Shown: in pieces, positions 1-5,870 of the stretch
How positions within the stretch are numbered: the first letter of the stretch is position 1
Layout: each line of letters begins with the position of its first letter
DNA from: Pseudonocardiaceae bacterium
Lineage (GTDB): Bacteria; Actinomycetota; Actinomycetes; Mycobacteriales; Pseudonocardiaceae
Length of the DNA stretch: 6,426 nucleotides
Direction: 5' to 3'
NCBI GenBank assembly: GCA_025937115.1
Contig: JAICSB010000189.1
Location: forward strand, 1 to 6,426
The notes under the pieces: model-generated
Databases searched by the model: none
Told to the model about the DNA's origin: nothing
Seen by the model: only the letters and a program-made list of their open reading frames with translations
Translations under genes and position numbers: made by a program

Positions 1-31
1 CATCGGTGAGGCGCAGCGTCGGGGTGGTCAC
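1..31 (-). CDS. Start of a leftward gene, probably leucyl aminopeptidase (partial)
   Basis: Only the first ten codons are inside the window. They read GTG then Thr-Thr-Pro-Thr-Leu-Arg-Leu-Thr-Asp, and the gene runs off the left edge. The start is supported by a strong Shine-Dalgarno sequence (GAGGAG) six bases upstream on the minus strand. The identity is inferred mainly from context: in actinomycetes a leucyl aminopeptidase (PepA/PepB, peptidase family M17, a cytosolic metal-dependent exopeptidase) lies near gcvT and ilvE in the opposite direction. The visible residues are too few to prove the family. The gene is divergent from gcvT, with 83 bases between the two start codons. Confidence 0.5.
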   Translation of the reverse strand, partial: MTTPTLRLTD

Positions 32-37
32 GGTGAT

Positions 38-43
38 CTCCTC
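38..43 (-). promoter_or_regulatory. Shine-Dalgarno site of the leftward partial gene
   Basis: On the minus strand this reads GAGGAG and lies six bases before the GTG at 31-29. It is the main reason for accepting that GTG as a real start. It contrasts with gcvT on the other side of the gap, which lacks a comparable site. Confidence 0.6.
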
Positions 44-99
44 GTTGATCTCGTCAGAGGATTGAACGCATCGGTTGTGGAGCGGTGTCCCGGTAGAGG

Positions 100-105
100 T
101 AGCGT
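100..105 (+). promoter_or_regulatory. Candidate -10 element of gcvT (near-leaderless)
   Basis: TAGCGT fits the actinobacterial TANNNT -10 pattern and ends nine bases before the gcvT GTG. Transcription starting 6-9 bases downstream of it would begin at or just before the start codon. No Shine-Dalgarno sequence is correctly placed; the nearest, AGAGGT at 95-100, is 14 bases away. No convincing -35 box is seen. The spacing is two bases longer than at the other leaderless candidates here, so this is the weakest of the set. Confidence 0.3.
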
Positions 106-114
106 TCCATAGCC

Positions 115-1218
115 GTGACTACCGACCTGCACCGCGGACCCCTGCACGCCTCGCACGTCGAGGTCGGCGCCACCATGGGAGCGTTCGGCGGATGGGAAAT
201 GCCGATCAGCTACCCCGGTGGAGGCGTCGTCGCCGAGCACACCGTGGTACGTGAGGCAGTAGGTGTGTTCGACGTCACCCACCTGGGCAAGATCAATGTC
301 GTCGGGCCGGGTGCGGCGGAGTTCGTCAACTCCTGTCTTACCGCCGACCTCGCCAAAATCGCCCCAGGGCAGGCCCTCTACACCTTGTGCTGCGCCGAGG
401 ACGGCGGCGTGGTGGATGATCTCATCGTCTACCTGGTTGGTCCGGATGAGGTGTTCTGCGTGCCGAATGCCGGGAACACCATGGAGGTCGGCCGACGGCT
501 GGCCGCCGCCGCGCCGCAGCAGGTGCGGGTACTCGGCCAGCACCAGGAGTACGCGGTGCTGGCCGTGCAGGGACCACGTTCGGCCGAGTTACTCGCCGCC
601 GTGGGGTTGACCGTCGCCGGCCTGGACTACATGGCCTTCGCCGACGTCGACCACGACGGCGCGCCGTTGCGCGTGGGCCGCACCGGCTACACCGGCGAGC
701 GGGGCTATGAAGTGCTGCCGTCCTGGGAACACGCGCCAGCACTGTGGAAGGCGCTGCTCGCCGCCGCCGGCCCGCTCGGTGGCCGGGCGTGCGGGCTCGG
801 CGCCCGGGACACCCTACGCACCGAGATGGGTTACCCCCTACATGGCCTGGACCTGGGACCCGGCGTCACCCCGCTGCAGGGCGGTGTCTCGTGGGCGATC
901 GGCTGGTACAAGCCGGCCTTCTGGGGACGGGAGGCGTTACTTGCCGAGCGAGAGCGGGGTCCGTCGCGGCGGCTGCGCGGCCTGCGTGCCACTGGGCGCG
1001 GCGTGCCCCGGCCGCACATGGCGGTGCGGTCTGCGGCGGGTGTGCCAGTGGGGGAGACCACCTCGGGAACCTTCTCGCCGACTCTGAGCACCGGAATCGC
1101 GCTGGCGCTACTCGATCCCGGCGTGCGACTCGGGGACCGCGTCGAGGTCGACGTCCGTGGCCGGGCGCTGTCGTGCGAGGTCATCAAACCCCCCTTCGTC
1201 GCTTCCCACGTGCGCTGA
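115..1218 (+). CDS. gcvT: Glycine cleavage system aminomethyltransferase (T-protein)
   Basis: This is a 367-residue cytosolic protein of the tetrahydrofolate-dependent aminomethyltransferase family. In the glycine cleavage system it takes the aminomethyl group carried on lipoylated H-protein and passes the one-carbon unit to tetrahydrofolate, releasing ammonia. Visible family marks are the N-terminal GAFGGWEMP (22-30), DVTHLGK near 53-59, the [10 protein letters not shown] stretch with the folate-site Asp101, [13 protein letters not shown] (188-200), the [14 protein letters not shown] block (231-244) and [16 protein letters not shown] (316-331). Length is typical. The GTG at 115 is the first usable start because an in-frame TAG lies at 94-96. 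H- and P-protein genes are not in the window, which is common. Related folate enzymes such as YgfZ or sarcosine oxidase domains are less likely because the T-protein motifs are complete. Confidence 0.95.
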   Translation: MTTDLHRGPLHASHVEVGATMGAFGGWEMPISYPGGGVVAEHTVVREAVGVFDVTHLGKINVVGPGAAEFVNSCLTADLAKIAPGQALYTLCCAEDGGVVDDLIVYLVGPDEVFCVPNAGNTMEVGRRLAAAAPQQVRVLGQHQEYAVLAVQGPRSAELLAAVGLTVAGLDYMAFADVDHDGAPLRVGRTGYTGERGYEVLPSWEHAPALWKALLAAAGPLGGRACGLGARDTLRTEMGYPLHGLDLGPGVTPLQGGVSWAIGWYKPAFWGREALLAERERGPSRRLRGLRATGRGVPRPHMAVRSAAGVPVGETTSGTFSPTLSTGIALALLDPGVRLGDRVEVDVRGRALSCEVIKPPFVASHVR

Positions 1219-1236
1219 CCAGCCTGTCCGGCGCGT

Positions 1237-1251
1237 GGAGTGCGGTACTCC
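1237..1251 (+). terminator. Small hairpin between gcvT and ilvE
   Basis: GGAGT and ACTCC pair around a five-base loop, 19 bases after the gcvT stop. There is no T-tract and the stem has only five pairs, so this is at best a weak terminator or RNA-processing structure. If it terminates, ilvE would depend on its own promoter, which is consistent with the -10 element at 1305-1310. Confidence 0.25.
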
Positions 1252-1270
1252 GACCATCCGCAGTAAAGTA

Positions 1271-1284
1271 GTGGGACGTCCTAC
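1271..1284. promoter_or_regulatory. Palindrome upstream of ilvE, possible operator
   Basis: GTGGGACGTCCTAC is an inverted repeat with one mismatched position per arm, and its core GGACGTCC is a perfect 8-bp palindrome. It ends 20 bases before the ilvE -10 candidate and so overlaps or abuts the -35 region, where a bound regulator could block or assist RNA polymerase. No known regulator site is recognised. Confidence 0.25.
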
Positions 1285-1304
1285 CATTCCTGCGCACGAC
1301 GGGA

Positions 1305-1310
1305 TACCGT
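1305..1310 (+). promoter_or_regulatory. Candidate -10 element giving leaderless ilvE mRNA
   Basis: TACCGT fits TANNNT and is followed by exactly seven bases before the ATG at 1318, the spacing expected if transcription begins at the A of the start codon. There is no Shine-Dalgarno sequence at a useful distance from 1318. A GTG at 1309 in the same frame overlaps this hexamer, which argues against it as the translation start. No clear -35 box is seen. TAAAGT at 1264-1269 is an alternative -10. Confidence 0.45.
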
Positions 1311-1317
1311 GCTTGTC

Positions 1318-2421
1318 ATGAGCGCCGCACCACCGTTCACCCGGCTGCCGCACCCGGCTCCGACGACGCTGCAACAGCGGGCGGAGATGCTCGCCGCGCC
1401 AGGTTTCGGGCGCTACTTCACCGACCACATGGTCGAGATCTGCTGGACTGCCGGGCGTGGCTGGCACGACCTTCAGATCGGCCCCTACCGGCAGCTTGTG
1501 ATGGACCCTGCCACCATGGTGCTGCACTACGGGCAGGCGGTCTTCGAGGGCCTCAAGGCCTACCGGCAGCCGGATGACACCGTGGCCTGCTTCCGGCCGC
1601 TGGCCAACGCCGCCCGGCTGCGCGCCTCGGCCCGCAGGATGGCGATGCCAGAGCTGCCTGACGAGCTGTTCCTCGGTTCCCTGCAGGAACTGGTGCGCGC
1701 CGACATCGGCTGGGTGCCCGCTGCCGGCGGTGAGGACTCCTTGTACTTGCGGCCGATGCTGTTCGCCACAGAGGTGAGTCTCGGGGTTCGCCCTGCGACT
1801 TCTTACCGATACCTGGTAATCGCTTCCCCGGCCGGACCGTACTTTCGCGGTGGGCTCAAACCGGTGAGCGTGTGGCTGTGCAGCGAATACGTCCGGGCCG
1901 CGCCTGGCGGTACCGGCGCCGCCAAGTTCGCCGGGAACTACGCCGCCTCGCTACTGGCCCAGCAACAAGCCGCTGACAAGGGCTGCGACCAGGTCGTATG
2001 GCTCGACGCGGTGGAGCGGCGCTGGGTGGAGGAAATGGGCGGGATGAACCTCTACTTCGTCTTCGGAGAGGGCAGCCAAGCCCGGCTGGTGACCCCTGAG
2101 CTCACCGGCGCGTTGCTGCCCGGGATCACCCGCGACTCCCTACTCACCCTGGCCCGAGACCACGGGTTATCCGCCGAGGAGCGACGGATCTCCACTGAGG
2201 AATGGGAGAAGGGCGTTCAGACCGGCGACATCTCGGAGGTCTTCGCCTGCGGCACCGCCGCGGTCATTACGCCGGTCGGGCGCGTCGCGCACGCCAGCGG
2301 CGAGTTCACCATCGGCAACGGCACACCTGGCCCCATCACCACCGCGCTGCGTGCCTCGCTCACCGCAATCCAACGCGGCGCCGCCCCGGACATGCACAAC
2401 TGGATGGTCACCCTCACCTAA
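1318..2421 (+). CDS. ilvE: Branched-chain amino acid aminotransferase
   Basis: This 367-residue protein is a fold-type IV, PLP-dependent aminotransferase. It interconverts leucine, isoleucine and valine with their 2-oxo acids using glutamate/2-oxoglutarate, as the last step of branched-chain amino acid synthesis and the first of breakdown. Visible marks are [14 protein letters not shown] (70-83), the arginine-rich [12 protein letters not shown] stretch (97-108), [11 protein letters not shown] (142-152), [15 protein letters not shown] with the likely Schiff-base Lys203, the EEMGGMN block (238-244), [15 protein letters not shown] (262-276) and [11 protein letters not shown] (309-319). Length and motifs are close to the mycobacterial enzyme. 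The ATG at 1318 is preferred to the in-frame GTG at 1309 because the -10 candidate covers the latter. It follows gcvT in the same direction after 99 bases. Its 3' end faces cobS. Confidence 0.95.
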   Translation: MSAAPPFTRLPHPAPTTLQQRAEMLAAPGFGRYFTDHMVEICWTAGRGWHDLQIGPYRQLVMDPATMVLHYGQAVFEGLKAYRQPDDTVACFRPLANAARLRASARRMAMPELPDELFLGSLQELVRADIGWVPAAGGEDSLYLRPMLFATEVSLGVRPATSYRYLVIASPAGPYFRGGLKPVSVWLCSEYVRAAPGGTGAAKFAGNYAASLLAQQQAADKGCDQVVWLDAVERRWVEEMGGMNLYFVFGEGSQARLVTPELTGALLPGITRDSLLTLARDHGLSAEERRISTEEWEKGVQTGDISEVFACGTAAVITPVGRVAHASGEFTIGNGTPGPITTALRASLTAIQRGAAPDMHNWMVTLT

Positions 2422-2428
2422 ACCTGCT

Positions 2429-2468
2429 GCCGTTTACCCCGATATGTCTCCATGTCGGGGTAAACGGC
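2429..2468. terminator. Strong 18-bp hairpin after ilvE
   Basis: The arms GCCGTTTACCCCGA and TCGGGGTAAACGGC are perfect 14-bp complements. Inside them a T-G wobble and ATG/CAT pairs continue the stem to a TCTC loop (2447-2450). It begins eight bases after the ilvE stop and is symmetric, so it could end transcription from ilvE and from the opposing cob operon. No T-tract follows on either strand, which is common in actinobacterial terminators. The perfection of the palindrome and its shared core with the next element also allow a protein site or a dispersed repeat. Confidence 0.55.
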
Positions 2469-2501
2469 GTACGCATTGGCCCTATATGTCTCCATATCGG
2501 G
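2438..2501. repeat. Two copies of a 22-bp palindromic repeat, 42 bp apart
   Basis: Copy 1 (2438-2459) and copy 2 (2480-2501) match at 20 of 22 positions, with the 12-base core ATATGTCTCCAT identical and CCC/GGG at the outer ends. Both are hairpins with the same TCTC loop. The differences are in the stem: copy 2 has ATATG/CATAT where copy 1 has ATG/CAT, plus a T-C mismatch before CCC/GGG. The repeat fills the convergent gap between ilvE and cobS. Possible roles are a REP-like intergenic repeat, a duplicated terminator or a tandem protein-binding site. Confidence 0.6.
2480..2501 (-). terminator. Second hairpin, just beyond the cobS stop
   Basis: CCC, one mismatch, ATATG, loop TCTC, CATAT, mismatch, GGG. 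It starts one base after the end of cobS on the minus strand, the right place to end the cob operon transcript. The stem is shorter and more AT-rich than its neighbour, so by itself it would be a weak terminator; the 2429-2468 hairpin lies next in line for the same transcript. Confidence 0.35.
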
Positions 2502-2502
2502 A

Positions 2503-3252
2503 TCAGCCCATCGCGCAGATGGCGAGGATCAGGGTGGTGGTTAGTTCCGCGGCGGCGCCTAGTACGTCGCCGGTGACGCCGCCGAATCTGCGGCGGGTGT
2601 GTGCTGAGGTCGCTGCGACCACCAGGGCGGCGACGGCGACGGCAAGCGCCCCCTGCCAGGGGCGTCCTGGGACGGTTACCAGACCGACGGCCAGCAGGAC
2701 CGCCGCCCAGGCCGCTGGGACGGCGGGTGGTTGACTGTCTGCCACCAAGGCTCCCAACCCGGTAGGACGCGCCGGTGGCACCCCGGTTCGGGCGCACCAG
2801 CTGAAGGCGGCCCGCCCGGCGACCAGCGCCAGCACCACCGCGATCGGCCGGCCAACCTGGACGAGTACGCCCAGCGAGGCTGCCTGCGTCGTCAGCACCA
2901 GTACCAGCGCGATCACTCCGAACGGCCCGGTCGCCCCGTCGCGCATGACCTCCAGAGCCCGCTGCGGCCCGCCGTAGCAGCCCAGCCCGTCAGCGGTGTC
3001 CGCCAGCCCATCCAGATGCATTGCCCGAGTCAGCCCGGCTAGCGCCGCCACCACGACCAGCCCGCTGAGCAACGACGGAGTGCCCACCGCATGCAGTGCG
3101 GTCAGCAGCCCCACCGCCAGCACGCCCAACGCGGCACCCACCACGGGTGCCCAGTACAGCGCCCGGCGCGCTACTGCCCGATCCACCTCGACAGACGTAC
3201 CGGTCGGAAAGATCGTCAACCAGGACACGGCGAGTCGCAATCCACTGCTCAC
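2503..3252 (-). CDS. cobS: Adenosylcobinamide-GDP ribazoletransferase (cobalamin synthase)
   Basis: This 249-residue integral membrane protein performs the last joining step of cobalamin synthesis: adenosylcobinamide-GDP plus alpha-ribazole (or its phosphate) gives adenosylcobalamin (phosphate) and GMP. The family mark [13 protein letters not shown] is at 79-91, with the metal- and substrate-binding aspartates 81, 85 and 88. A second conserved stretch, [12 protein letters not shown], is at 222-233. Hydrophobic segments lie near 33-54, 62-76, 111-132, 137-150, 180-195, 200-215 and 235-247, as expected for this multi-spanning family. The start is the GTG whose first four bases (GTGA) overlap the cobT stop, which suggests translational coupling. 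An upstream in-frame extension to 3474 is open but lies inside cobT and is arginine/glycine-rich, so I reject it. Length equals the usual size. Confidence 0.93.
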   Translation of the reverse strand: MSSGLRLAVSWLTIFPTGTSVEVDRAVARRALYWAPVVGAALGVLAVGLLTALHAVGTPSLLSGLVVVAALAGLTRAMHLDGLADTADGLGCYGGPQRALEVMRDGATGPFGVIALVLVLTTQAASLGVLVQVGRPIAVVLALVAGRAAFSWCARTGVPPARPTGLGALVADSQPPAVPAAWAAVLLAVGLVTVPGRPWQGALAVAVAALVVAATSAHTRRRFGGVTGDVLGAAAELTTTLILAICAMG

Positions 3253-4322
3253 CCGGTGGGCAACGGCGCACCCGCAGGCCCGGAGACGCCGGCGTCGGCG
3301 AACGTGGCCATCTCGGCGAGCACCCGCACCGCCATCTGCACCAGTGGGAACGCGACCACCGCCCCCGAACCCTCGCCCAATCGCATTCCCAGATCGAGGA
3401 CGGGTGTCAACTCCAGATGCTCCAGCGCCAAGGTGTGCGCGGGTTCGGCCGACCGGTGCCCGGCCACCCACCATTGCCGCGCTCCCGGCGCGAGTTCCTC
3501 GGCGAGCATCGCTGCTGCCCCCACGACCACGCCGTCGAGAATCACCGGGGTGCGCCGGACCGCGGCCTGGGCCAAGAACCCGGCCATTGCCGCAATATCG
3601 GCACCGCCGGCGGTGCGTACCAGCGCGACCGGATCATCGATGAACGGGCGGGCCCGGCGCAATGCATCGCGGATCGCCGCGGCTTTGCGCATCCAGCCGG
3701 CATCATCGATTCCGGTGCCGCGACCCACGACCGCCACCGGTTCGGTCCCGGTGAGTGCCGCGATAAGTACTGCAGCAGGGGTGGTGTTGCCGATACCCAT
3801 GTCACCCGCGATCAGCAGGTCGGCGCCGCGGTCGACCTCCTCGTCGGCGATCGCCACGCCGGCGTCTAATGCCTGAGCCACTTCGGCGTCGGTGAGCGCA
3901 TCCTGCAGGTGGATCGCACCGCTGCCCCGGCGAACCTTGTGTCCGGCGACCAGCGGCGGTGCGCTCACAGCGGCCGGGTCGCAGTCCACCGCCACATCGA
4001 TCACCCGCACCGCCGCCCCGGCCACCGCGGCGAGCACGTTTACCGCCGCCCCACCGCCGAGGAAGTTGCCCACCATCTGCTGGGTGACCTCACTGGGGTA
4101 GGCGGAGACCCCGTACCCGGCAATGCCGTGGTCTCCGGCGAACACCACGACCTGCGGGCGGACGAACAGGTGCGGCGGGCAGGCGCCCTGGCAGGCGGTC
4201 GCCCACACCCCCAACTCCTCCAGGCGGCCCAACGAGCCCGGCGGCTTGGTGAGCTGCCCATGGCGGGCCACCGCTTCCCGATGGGCTTGCTGGTCGGGTG
4301 GCGTGATCATGGGGAACTGCAC
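3249..4322 (-). CDS. cobT: Nicotinate-nucleotide:dimethylbenzimidazole phosphoribosyltransferase
   Basis: This 357-residue cytosolic enzyme transfers ribose phosphate from nicotinate mononucleotide to the lower-ligand base, normally 5,6-dimethylbenzimidazole, giving alpha-ribazole 5'-phosphate for CobS. Motifs in order are [13 protein letters not shown] (24-36), [20 protein letters not shown] (59-78), [13 protein letters not shown] (172-184), [11 protein letters not shown] (200-210), [10 protein letters not shown] (262-271), [10 protein letters not shown] (287-296) and [11 protein letters not shown] (311-321). Glu317 in the last motif matches the catalytic glutamate of the Salmonella enzyme. 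Salmonella Glu174 is Asp174 here, a conservative change. The GTG at 4322 is chosen over the in-frame ATG at 4310 because AGGAG lies six bases before the GTG. It is 84 bases downstream of cobU, and its TGA overlaps the cobS start. Confidence 0.95.
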   Translation of the reverse strand: MQFPMITPPDQQAHREAVARHGQLTKPPGSLGRLEELGVWATACQGACPPHLFVRPQVVVFAGDHGIAGYGVSAYPSEVTQQMVGNFLGGGAAVNVLAAVAGAAVRVIDVAVDCDPAAVSAPPLVAGHKVRRGSGAIHLQDALTDAEVAQALDAGVAIADEEVDRGADLLIAGDMGIGNTTPAAVLIAALTGTEPVAVVGRGTGIDDAGWMRKAAAIRDALRRARPFIDDPVALVRTAGGADIAAMAGFLAQAAVRRTPVILDGVVVGAAAMLAEELAPGARQWWVAGHRSAEPAHTLALEHLELTPVLDLGMRLGEGSGAVVAFPLVQMAVRVLAEMATFADAGVSGPAGAPLPTG

Positions 4323-4328
4323 TCGGTT

Positions 4329-4333
4329 CTCCT
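4329..4333 (-). promoter_or_regulatory. Shine-Dalgarno site setting the cobT start
   Basis: AGGAG on the minus strand, six bases before the GTG at 4322. The alternative ATG at 4310 would be 18 bases away, so this site decides for the GTG. The presence of a good site fits cobT being internal to an operon, unlike cobU, which appears leaderless. Confidence 0.65.
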
Positions 4334-4352
4334 GGGTGTTCGGGGTCCGTCG

Positions 4353-4375
4353 CCCGGCCCATCCTTCCCCATCCC
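4353..4375 (-). other. Possible G-quadruplex sequence between cobU and cobT
   Basis: The minus (coding) strand carries four G-runs of 3, 4, 3 and 3 bases with loops of 2, 6 and 2 bases, fitting the G3+N1-7 pattern. It lies in the untranslated stretch between the cobU stop and the cobT Shine-Dalgarno site, so in mRNA it could fold just upstream of cobT. The pattern is seen directly; any function is inference, and such runs arise by chance in GC-rich DNA. Confidence 0.35.
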
Positions 4376-4406
4376 TCTTGGTTCTGGCGGTCCCGGGCGA
4401 TACCCG

Positions 4407-4931
4407 TCAGCGCAGCTTGACGGTCAGCCCAGCCACCACGAGCACGACCTCGTCACACACCGCGGCGAGTTCGGCGTTGAGCGCACCCAGCTCGTCGCGG
4501 AACAGCCGCCCGGCGCGGGTCGGCGGTACGACGCCAAGCCCGACCTCCGCGCTGACCAGTACCAGCCGGACTCGGCATCCCGCCACCGCCGACACCAGCT
4601 CAGCGCACCGCGCGCGGCAGGCCAGCAGCGGTTGCGGACCGCCCTCCCATGCGCCCGCGTCGTCCAGTTCTCCGGTCAGCCAGGTGGCGATGTCGTCAAC
4701 CAACACCGGGACCCCGCTGGCGGCGCAGAGGACGGCGGGAAGGTCGGCCGGCTCAACGGTGTGCCAGCCTGGCGGCCTGCGGGCCACGTGCGCGGAGATC
4801 CGCGCTTCCCAGTCGTCGTCGTCAGGCTGGCGCCGGGCGGTTGCCAGGTAGTCCACCTGCGAATCGCGCAGTAATCCCTCGGCATAGCCGGACTTGCCTG
4901 ATCGCGCACCACCGAGCACCAGCGTCCGCAC
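4407..4931 (-). CDS. cobU: Adenosylcobinamide kinase / adenosylcobinamide-phosphate guanylyltransferase
   Basis: This 174-residue cytosolic bifunctional enzyme phosphorylates adenosylcobinamide and then attaches GMP to give adenosylcobinamide-GDP for CobS. The P-loop GGARSGKS is at 7-14. The guanylylation region at 44-60 keeps Arg44, His48 (matching the GMP-carrying histidine of Salmonella CobU), Trp56 and Glu60. VLVDDIATWLTGEL (76-89) and VSAEVGLGVVPPTRAGRLFR (126-145) complete the family pattern. The start is the GTG at 4931, placed six codons before the P-loop as usual for the family. The frame stays open upstream to 5129, but that part runs opposite a convincing rightward gene. The GTG has a -10-like hexamer seven bases upstream and no good Shine-Dalgarno sequence, suggesting a leaderless mRNA. 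It is the first gene of the cobU-cobT-cobS operon. Confidence 0.93.
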   Translation of the reverse strand: MRTLVLGGARSGKSGYAEGLLRDSQVDYLATARRQPDDDDWEARISAHVARRPPGWHTVEPADLPAVLCAASGVPVLVDDIATWLTGELDDAGAWEGGPQPLLACRARCAELVSAVAGCRVRLVLVSAEVGLGVVPPTRAGRLFRDELGALNAELAAVCDEVVLVVAGLTVKLR

Positions 4932-4938
4932 CTGCCTG

Positions 4939-4948
4939 ACGCTACCGT
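4939..4948. promoter_or_regulatory. Candidate bidirectional promoter core, cobU and 64-aa gene
   Basis: The ten bases read ACGCTACCGT. On the minus strand TAGCGT (4944-4939) is a TANNNT -10 element exactly seven bases before the cobU GTG, giving a leaderless transcript. On the plus strand TACCGT (4943-4948) is a -10 element that would start transcription near 4955, leaving about 31 bases before the ATG at 4987. The two hexamers share the TA at 4943-4944. Flanking GACG/CGTC (4938-4949) adds symmetry. Neither side shows a clear -35 box. Confidence 0.4.
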
Positions 4949-4986
4949 CAAACCTCTGAATCGACGGCAGCAGACGGGAGTATGCG

Positions 4987-5181
4987 ATGGCCCTGCGGTG
5001 GCGGTACCAGGGCATGCCCGGCGGCCAGGCACCCGGCCCGGACATCACCTTCAGCGACCAGGCCGATGCCGAGGAGTGGCTCAGCCTCGAATGGCAGAAC
5101 CTGCTCGACGGTGGCGTTGGGGCAGTCACCCTGCTCGACGGAGAGTCTGTCGTTTACGGTCCGATGAGCTTACGACCGTAG
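4987..5181 (+). CDS. Small acidic protein of unknown function, head to head with cobU
   Basis: This is a 64-residue protein that I believe has counterparts in other actinomycetes but cannot assign a function. It has nine acidic and three basic residues, no signal peptide, no membrane segment and no cysteines. Regions of note are MALRWRYQG at the N-terminus, a PGPDITFSDQADAEEWLS stretch (16-33) likely leading into a helix, and a C-terminal VTLLDGESVVYGPMSLRP (47-64) that looks like two beta strands ending in a Tyr-Gly-Pro-Met turn. GGGAG (4976-4980) is six bases before the ATG, supporting this start over the out-of-frame ATG at 4982. The gene is 55 bases from cobU, divergent, and converges on the DUF3043 gene. 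A link to cobalamin is possible only by position. Confidence 0.8.
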   Translation: MALRWRYQGMPGGQAPGPDITFSDQADAEEWLSLEWQNLLDGGVGAVTLLDGESVVYGPMSLRP

Positions 5182-5195
5182 TCAGCCAGCATGGC

Positions 5196-5231
5196 GGACC
5201 CGAGCGCGGAGCGCGTTACGGGATCGGGTCC
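5196..5231. terminator. Convergent hairpin between the 64-aa gene and DUF3043 gene
   Basis: GGACCCGA (5196-5203) and TCGGGTCC (5224-5231) are perfect 8-bp complements. Between them GCGC-GGA-GCGC can form a smaller inner hairpin. The structure spans the DUF3043 stop codon (5218-5216) and starts 15 bases after the small gene's stop, so it could serve both directions. There is no T-tract, and the loop between the outer arms is 20 bases. Confidence 0.35.
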
Positions 5232-5857
5232 CCGCGACCGATGCGAGGCTTGGGCACTCGCAGCCGGCGCAGCTGGGTCGCTCGGGTCATCGCATAAAAA
5301 CCGAGGCTCGTCGCGGACTCCGACGTGTTGGGGAACCGTTCGCGGACGCGACGCGTGACTGTCCGGCCCAGCAGTACTCCCTCGACGATGATGGCAAGGA
5401 GCATCGCCATCGACACCAGCGACACATACTGTTGCACTATCGGCGCCGGCACCAGGGTCACCACGATCACCAGCAGGGCCAGCGGCATGAACGCGCCAGC
5501 GAGATGGCGCCGAGAATCCACCAGATCCCGCACGTAGGCCTTGACCGGGCCGCGGTCGCGAGCCAGCAGGTACTTCTCGTCCCCCGCCATCATGCGTTCC
5601 CGGCGGTCCGCCGCGGCGTTGCGCCGTTCTTCCTTGGATCCGCGCATCCGGCGTAACGCTTCCCGCTGAGTACGCGGTGGGGGAGGCGCTGGGCCGCGCT
5701 TGCGGCCCTCGGCCTCTCGGCGGCTCGGGGTGGGCCTGCCCTTGCCGGCGTTGCGGGCTCGCGGGCCTATCTCATCCGGTTTGGCCTCTGCCTCCACCGC
5801 TGGCTCCGGCTCAGGCTCGGCGGCTTCAGAGCCGGTGTTGCCGCGCAGGAACCTCAC
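5216..5857 (-). CDS. DUF3043 family membrane protein
   Basis: This 213-residue protein of unknown function resembles the actinobacterial DUF3043 family (M. tuberculosis Rv2206 type, as I recall it). The N-terminal third is charged and disordered: a Glu/Pro/Ala stretch at 11-29, then GKGRPTPSRREAEGRKRG (38-55) and a proline run at 57-61. A conserved-looking core, RRERMMAGDEKYLLARDRGP (85-104), followed by AYVRDLVDSRR (107-117), leads into two hydrophobic segments at about 120-138 and 146-164. A basic C-terminal tail (166-208) includes LGFYAMTRATQLRRLR (185-200). The short loop between the two membrane spans suggests a hairpin with both ends on the same side, probably cytoplasmic. The GTG at 5857 is preferred although the frame stays open to 6139: the extra part would run across the divergent Fe-S gene, and TAGGCT lies seven bases before the GTG. 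Confidence 0.88.
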   Translation of the reverse strand: MRFLRGNTGSEAAEPEPEPAVEAEAKPDEIGPRARNAGKGRPTPSRREAEGRKRGPAPPPPRTQREALRRMRGSKEERRNAAADRRERMMAGDEKYLLARDRGPVKAYVRDLVDSRRHLAGAFMPLALLVIVVTLVPAPIVQQYVSLVSMAMLLAIIVEGVLLGRTVTRRVRERFPNTSESATSLGFYAMTRATQLRRLRVPKPRIGRGDPIP

Positions 5858-5864
5858 GGTGGCC

Positions 5865-5870
5865 AGCCTA
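5865..5870 (-). promoter_or_regulatory. Candidate -10 element giving leaderless DUF3043 mRNA
   Basis: TAGGCT on the minus strand fits TANNNT and is exactly seven bases before the GTG at 5857. No Shine-Dalgarno sequence is present. The hexamer is bracketed by TGGCC (5860-5864) and GGCCA (5871-5875), a 5-bp inverted repeat centred on the -10, which could be an operator or chance in GC-rich DNA. No clear -35 box is seen. Confidence 0.4.

Noticed and set aside
32..114. Glycine riboswitch in front of gcvT
   Set aside because: The gap is only 83 bases, the gene appears near-leaderless, and no tandem aptamer-like pairing is visible.
28..543. Minus-strand open frame across the start of gcvT
   Set aside because: It is antisense to the well-supported gcvT, ends within the start of the leftward gene, and shows no family pattern.
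1309..1317. Use of GTG at 1309 as the ilvE start
   Set aside because: It overlaps the -10 candidate TACCGT and has no Shine-Dalgarno site; the ATG at 1318 matches the leaderless spacing and family length.
2438..2501. Two-unit CRISPR-like array
   Set aside because: Only two copies, each fully palindromic with a 20-base gap, no cas genes and no third unit; a terminator or intergenic repeat explains it better.
3253..3474. N-terminal extension of CobS inside cobT
   Set aside because: The added residues are Gly/Arg-rich and unlike the family N-terminus. The GTGA overlap start at 3252 gives the usual length of 249 residues.
3091..3876. Two overlapping plus-strand open frames (about 260 codons) opposite cobS and cobT
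   Set aside because: Low-complexity Ala/Pro/Arg/Ser translations with no motif. They mirror the real minus-strand genes.
3909..4874. Long plus-strand open frame (321 codons) opposite cobT and cobU
   Set aside because: It lies antisense to two genes with complete family motifs, its translation has no recognisable domain and is Arg/Pro/Gly/His-rich, as expected from reading GC-rich genes in the wrong frame.
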